A DNA stretch of 17,491 nucleotides from Fen-1359 sp963710355 (GTDB lineage Bacteria > Planctomycetota > Phycisphaerae > Sedimentisphaerales > Anaerobacaceae), in NCBI GenBank assembly GCA_963710355.1, contig CAVPZU010000006.1:1-17491 (forward strand), written 5' to 3'. The notes beneath the pieces are model-generated. The model was given only the letters and a program-made list of their open reading frames with translations. It ran no database searches and was not told the origin of the DNA. This document shows positions 14,682-17,491 of the stretch, piece by piece; positions within the stretch are counted from its first letter, which is position 1; each line of letters begins with the position of its first letter. Made by a program: the position numbers and the translations under genes.

Positions 14682-15496
14682 TAATTTTTAGCCACAATTT
14701 CCGAACCTTGCTTAAGATGTATAACAGCAAACTGTGCTGGAATTATCTTTTGTATCCTCGGTATGGTCTTTATCTGTGATAGATGAAGACGATCCGTCGT
14801 CTTTACTTCAAAAAGCCATATCCTGCCATCTTTAACCAATGTCAAATCAGGCCAACCATTTCTATAGCAATAAGGGTCTTCAAATAGAAACTCAGCAATG
14901 TTGCGTAGGCATTTGGAACCAATAGCACTAAACAATGCAGAAATAAAAGCCTTTGCCAATCCGGGATAGACTTCTTGAACAATCCTATGCTCGTATATTT
15001 CCTCAAAATGCGATTCTACATCATTCAAGGTTGCATGTTCAATCACATCTAAAATATCTGTCGCCTTTTCTTTATGAATAGTAAACTGAGCCTCAAGAAA
15101 TCTAGTGCAAGCATCATCCCTTGAGCCAAAGGTATTAATTTCAGCCAAGATTGAAAGTGCTGCCGCTTTAATTAAAGTCAGAAATGCGCCTCCCTCGCAG
15201 TATGCTGCACAGAAGCCTAACCCTTTGAAATGCTGCCAAAGAAAATGTTCGGGCTCTGAATTATAAGGCCCTACAGCCTCGTATATAGGAAGTCCTAATT
15301 GCTCACATTGTTGTTCAATAGGTAGAAAAGCAATGGCAAGTTCACGGCCTTCCTGAGTAAGCATACCCTGTGCTGTTACCAGACCACGTCTTGCGAGAGT
15401 GTTTATCGTACTACTATTATGCCTGCATTGATTACCTTTAAGCAAATCAATAATGGTTTTCTGCATAGAACTGGTAAGTTTAGCTTTGCTTTTCAT
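14678..15496 (-). CDS. VRR-NUC-like PD-(D/E)XK nuclease protein
   Basis: 272 residues from an ATG at 15496 (or 278 from a GTG at 15514; no clear ribosome site decides). The N-terminus resembles a winged-helix fold: SMQKTIIDLLKG, then INTLARRGLV, then LTQEGRELAI. Residues 84-112 (EHFLWQHFKGLGFCAAYCEG) precede a helical region. The C-terminus shows a VRR-NUC nuclease core: NGWPDLTL (213-220, metal-binding D217), then WLFEVKTTDRLHLSQ (227-241) giving E230, K232 and Q241, the pattern GxPDLxxx...EVKxxxDRLxxxQ seen in Fan1 and phage VRR-NUC proteins. It is likely a DNA nuclease, perhaps structure-specific; substrate unknown. Its base composition (25 of 60 G+C at 15001-15060) and codon use differ from lpxD/lpxI, suggesting transfer. 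It forms a pair with the gene at 15547-16146. Confidence 0.8.
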   Translation of the reverse strand: MKSKAKLTSSMQKTIIDLLKGNQCRHNSSTINTLARRGLVTAQGMLTQEGRELAIAFLPIEQQCEQLGLPIYEAVGPYNSEPEHFLWQHFKGLGFCAAYCEGGAFLTLIKAAALSILAEINTFGSRDDACTRFLEAQFTIHKEKATDILDVIEHATLNDVESHFEEIYEHRIVQEVYPGLAKAFISALFSAIGSKCLRNIAEFLFEDPYCYRNGWPDLTLVKDGRIWLFEVKTTDRLHLSQIKTIPRIQKIIPAQFAVIHLKQGSEIVAKNY

Positions 15497-15546
15497 TTTA
15501 TAAAATGTTTGCACATATAAGTTATTGGTACTTTATCCCCAACTGT

Positions 15547-16146
15547 TCACAAGGGCAGATGCAAAAGATACTGCTCAGCAGCACGAATAATAACGTTTTG
15601 AATTCCCCAACGACGTTGCTCTTGGTCTAGCCAATTAATCATTGCAGCTAAATCGCTCGGAGCATATTGTTTTGCTTTCTCAGTTGCCCTAATGCATTCA
15701 ATATCAGGAATGAAATAGACTGTGAAGGTAAAATCCTCCCATCCATTTGGTCCATTCCAACGAGCAGGTTTGTCAATTGTTCGAATATTGCTCGCCGACA
15801 GATGCACATTTGCATGTCGTAGCAATCGCACAATATGCACTCTTGGATCATCCAAACTAACCATCTTAGGGGCAACCGTTCCCAGATCGCGCGTTGCCGC
15901 TTCTTCAATACTGGCGTATTCGGCTAACGCTGCACGCAGATATTTACGCCGTCTATTCGGTTCTTCATCTTTATTTGAACCCTCAGATGCTATATACCAA
16001 CAAAACTGAACACAACCCTCAACCCTCTCACAAGTCTCTTCTTTTCCCAATAGATACGGCTCAATCGCTGGATCGATACGCATGAACACACCAGGTGCCT
16101 GAAACTCAGTCAATTTCCTTATATCTACTGTTCGGGTGCTTACCAT
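15547..16146 (-). CDS. uncharacterised protein with a HEPN-like RHANVH motif
   Basis: 199 residues, family not firmly recognised. A helical stretch RRRKYLRAALAEYASIEEAA (65-84) is followed by RVHIVRLLRHANVHLS (102-117). R110-H-A-N-V-H115 fits the R-(polar)-xxx-H signature of HEPN domains, which in many toxins and defence proteins form an RNase site at a dimer interface. After it come a strand-rich part (FTFTVYFIPDIEC, 139-151) and a helix APSDLAAMINWLDQEQRRW (162-180). No signal or membrane segment. Starts with ATG at 16146; the nearest GGA is about 12 bases upstream, a weak site. It is the upstream gene of a two-gene unit with the VRR-NUC nuclease, 30-50 bases apart. The HEPN call is a motif-level inference; an unrelated helical protein is possible. 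Confidence 0.65.
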   Translation of the reverse strand: MVSTRTVDIRKLTEFQAPGVFMRIDPAIEPYLLGKEETCERVEGCVQFCWYIASEGSNKDEEPNRRRKYLRAALAEYASIEEAATRDLGTVAPKMVSLDDPRVHIVRLLRHANVHLSASNIRTIDKPARWNGPNGWEDFTFTVYFIPDIECIRATEKAKQYAPSDLAAMINWLDQEQRRWGIQNVIIRAAEQYLLHLPL

Positions 16147-16422
16147 TGTGTCGATTCCATATAACGTTGATTATATAATCTGTGCAAAACTCCAACCGCA
16201 GTCCGCTGAAACCAGTATACCCCCAACGGCTAATCAGGACAAGGGGATTCTGCAATGCGGAATCAAAAGCAGTCACAGTGACCGCCGAAATCCCATATTT
16301 GTGCAGAAATCTCTGTGGTCTCGGTGATCTCTGTGGCTAAACGAAAACCTGCCGTAAAACGGCAGGCTAAATATAACAACAAAAAATCTGTGTCAATCAG
16401 TGTTAATCTGTGGCTAAATTAT
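16147..16422. other. intergenic region with two dispersed repeats
   Basis: I see no gene here. It holds two TCTGTGGCTA copies (16330-16339 and 16407-16416, TAGCCACAGA on the minus strand), each followed on the minus strand by CACAGA-rich sequence, and the hairpin at 16348-16366. The stretch 16170-16300 has no structure I can name. Confidence 0.6.
16341..16366 (-). terminator. terminator-like hairpin downstream of pheS
   Basis: On the minus strand, CCTGCCGT-TTT-ACGGCAGG (16366-16348) is a perfect 8-bp GC-rich stem followed by TTTTCGT. It lies 57 bases after the pheS stop. The T-run is short, so this may equally be one of the dispersed palindromes of this genome. Confidence 0.5.
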
Positions 16423-17412
16423 TCAGAATTGTTTTAGGAAGCGGAGGTCGTTTTCGAAGAGGAGGCGGATGTCGGGGATGGAGTATTTACGCATAGCGAG
16501 GCGTTCGATGCCGAAGCCGAAAGCCCAGCCGGTATATTTCTCGTTGTCAATGCCGACGGCATCGAAAACATTCGGGTCAACCATACCGCAGCCGCCCATC
16601 TCAACCCAGCTTTCTTTGCCGGTTTTGTCGGCCATAAGCAGATCCACCTCTGCGCTGGGTTCTGTGAATGGGAAGAAGCCCGGCCTGAAACGCCATTTTG
16701 TATCGGGGCCGTAAAAGGCCTTTATAAACTGGTCAATGGTCGTCTTCATATTGACCATTGTTATGCCCTCATCGACGACGAGGGCCTCGAGCTGGTGGAA
16801 CATAAACATATGCGTGGCATCGACGGTGTCGGGTCGATAGACCCTGCCGGGCGCAACGATGCGGATAGGCGGCTTTTGTTTTTCCATAACGCGAATCTGG
16901 ATGGTGGATGTCTGGCTTCGCAGGAGCATATTGTCGGTGATATAGAAGTTGTCGAGCGGGTCGCGGGCGGGATGTTCCGGCGGAATATTGAGAGCGACAA
17001 AGTTGTGCCACTCGTCCTCGACCTCCGGGCCATAAGCGACATCAAAACCCATCCTGCCGAAAATCTCCAAAAGCTCGTTTATGGTCTGTGTGATGACGTG
17101 GGTCTTGCCGACAGCGACAGGGATGCCGGGCAGCGTGACATCCGGCAGTTCAGCGGTCTGCGGCCTGGACTGGAGAAGCTGCTGCTTAAGGAGCTCGAAG
17201 GCCTCGGTGACTTCTTTTTTAATTCTGTTGGCAATCCGGCCAGCCTGCGGCTTTATGTCGGGCGGGCATTTGCCGACCTGGCTGAGCATTTCCTGAATTT
17301 GCCCTTTTCGGGAAAGATATTTCAGACGAAACTCTTCAAGCTCTGACAGGTTCTTTAATTTTTTGAGGTCGGCAAGGGCTTCGGAACCAATTTTTTTGAA
17401 TTGCTCAAGCAT
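16423..17412 (-). CDS. pheS: phenylalanyl-tRNA synthetase alpha subunit
   Basis: Charges tRNA-Phe as an alpha2-beta2 enzyme; the alpha chain holds the class II active site. In 329 residues: an N-terminal coiled coil (about 1-85) that contacts tRNA, THVITQTINELLEIFGRMGF (104-123, motif 1 region), APGRVYRPDTVDATHMFMFH (187-206, motif 2), FPFTEPSAEVD (247-257), WVEMGGCGMVDPNVF (269-283) and GWAFGFGIERLAM (295-307, motif 3). Start: the frame is open from 17475, but those codons come from a degenerate repeat; MLEQFKK at 17412 matches the family start. Ribosome site weak. pheT does not follow: downstream are dispersed repeats and a foreign-looking gene pair. Confidence 0.97.
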   Translation of the reverse strand: MLEQFKKIGSEALADLKKLKNLSELEEFRLKYLSRKGQIQEMLSQVGKCPPDIKPQAGRIANRIKKEVTEAFELLKQQLLQSRPQTAELPDVTLPGIPVAVGKTHVITQTINELLEIFGRMGFDVAYGPEVEDEWHNFVALNIPPEHPARDPLDNFYITDNMLLRSQTSTIQIRVMEKQKPPIRIVAPGRVYRPDTVDATHMFMFHQLEALVVDEGITMVNMKTTIDQFIKAFYGPDTKWRFRPGFFPFTEPSAEVDLLMADKTGKESWVEMGGCGMVDPNVFDAVGIDNEKYTGWAFGFGIERLAMRKYSIPDIRLLFENDLRFLKQF

Positions 17413-17470
17413 AATTAGTCGCTCGTGACTCGTATTTCGTCGCTCGTCGCTTGTGACTCGTCGCCCGAAA
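17413..17470. repeat. degenerate short tandem repeat upstream of pheS
   Basis: Variants of CGAGTCACGAGCGACG (minus strand) occur about three times, for example GACTCGT at 17446-17460 and GTGACTCGTATTTCGTCGCTCG nearby. It is simple-sequence-like, directly against the pheS start. The promoter of pheS, if it lies here, is not recognisable. Confidence 0.5.
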
Positions 17471-17491
17471 TACAAATTAAAACTATCGCAG

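Noticed and set aside
16795..17346. A 183-codon plus-strand frame opposite pheS
   Set aside because: It lies wholly antisense to a clear pheS and shows no domain of its own.
1..17491. tRNA, rRNA or known riboswitch
   Set aside because: No cloverleaf, rRNA-like stretch or recognisable aptamer was found on either strand by reading; a covariance search could overturn this.

Overview
The window looks chromosomal, from a Gram-negative bacterium, most likely a planctomycete of the Phycisphaerae type. Three things suggest this. Lipid A genes (lpxD, lpxI) imply an outer membrane. Large secreted repeat proteins are present: an RCC1 propeller ending in a dockerin-like calcium loop plus ANxWLEG tail, an FG-GAP/VCBS protein, and a transglutaminase-TPR protein. 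The intergenic gaps carry many short dispersed palindromes and AT-rich linkers. The taxonomy is inferred from style; no rRNA or other marker settles it.

Layout. 1-1958 (minus): a Na+/solute symporter of the SGLT-like SSS family with a 74-residue two-helix membrane protein downstream. 1959-2333: promoter region and a 33-codon relic of a HAD phosphatase. 2334-4172 (minus): a secreted RCC1-repeat protein with 14 blade units and a dockerin-like tail, broken by two compensating frameshifts. 4173-4606: four strong hairpins and opposing promoter candidates.

4607-12527 (plus): a long co-directional run, pyrK, pyrD, a 98-residue unknown, a DUF167/YggU gene, a transglutaminase-TPR gene split by a one-base frameshift, an FG-GAP/VCBS repeat protein, and mnmA. 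12528-12775: a 122-bp hairpin element of MITE type and a good promoter. 12776-14681 (plus): lpxD and lpxI, one base apart, two lipid A steps.

14678-16146 (minus): a lower-GC two-gene islet encoding a protein with a HEPN-like RHANVH motif and a VRR-NUC-like PD-(D/E)XK nuclease. This is the best candidate for a little-described system. 16147-16422: dispersed repeats and a terminator-like hairpin. 16423-17412 (minus): pheS, with no pheT beside it. 17413-17491: a short degenerate tandem repeat.

The most unusual general feature is the number of small palindromic repeats. Some sit inside conserved genes (pyrK, the DUF167 gene, mnmA), where they are read through in frame and appear to add residues at tolerant sites, much as Rickettsia palindromic elements do. 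Others overlap or follow stop codons.
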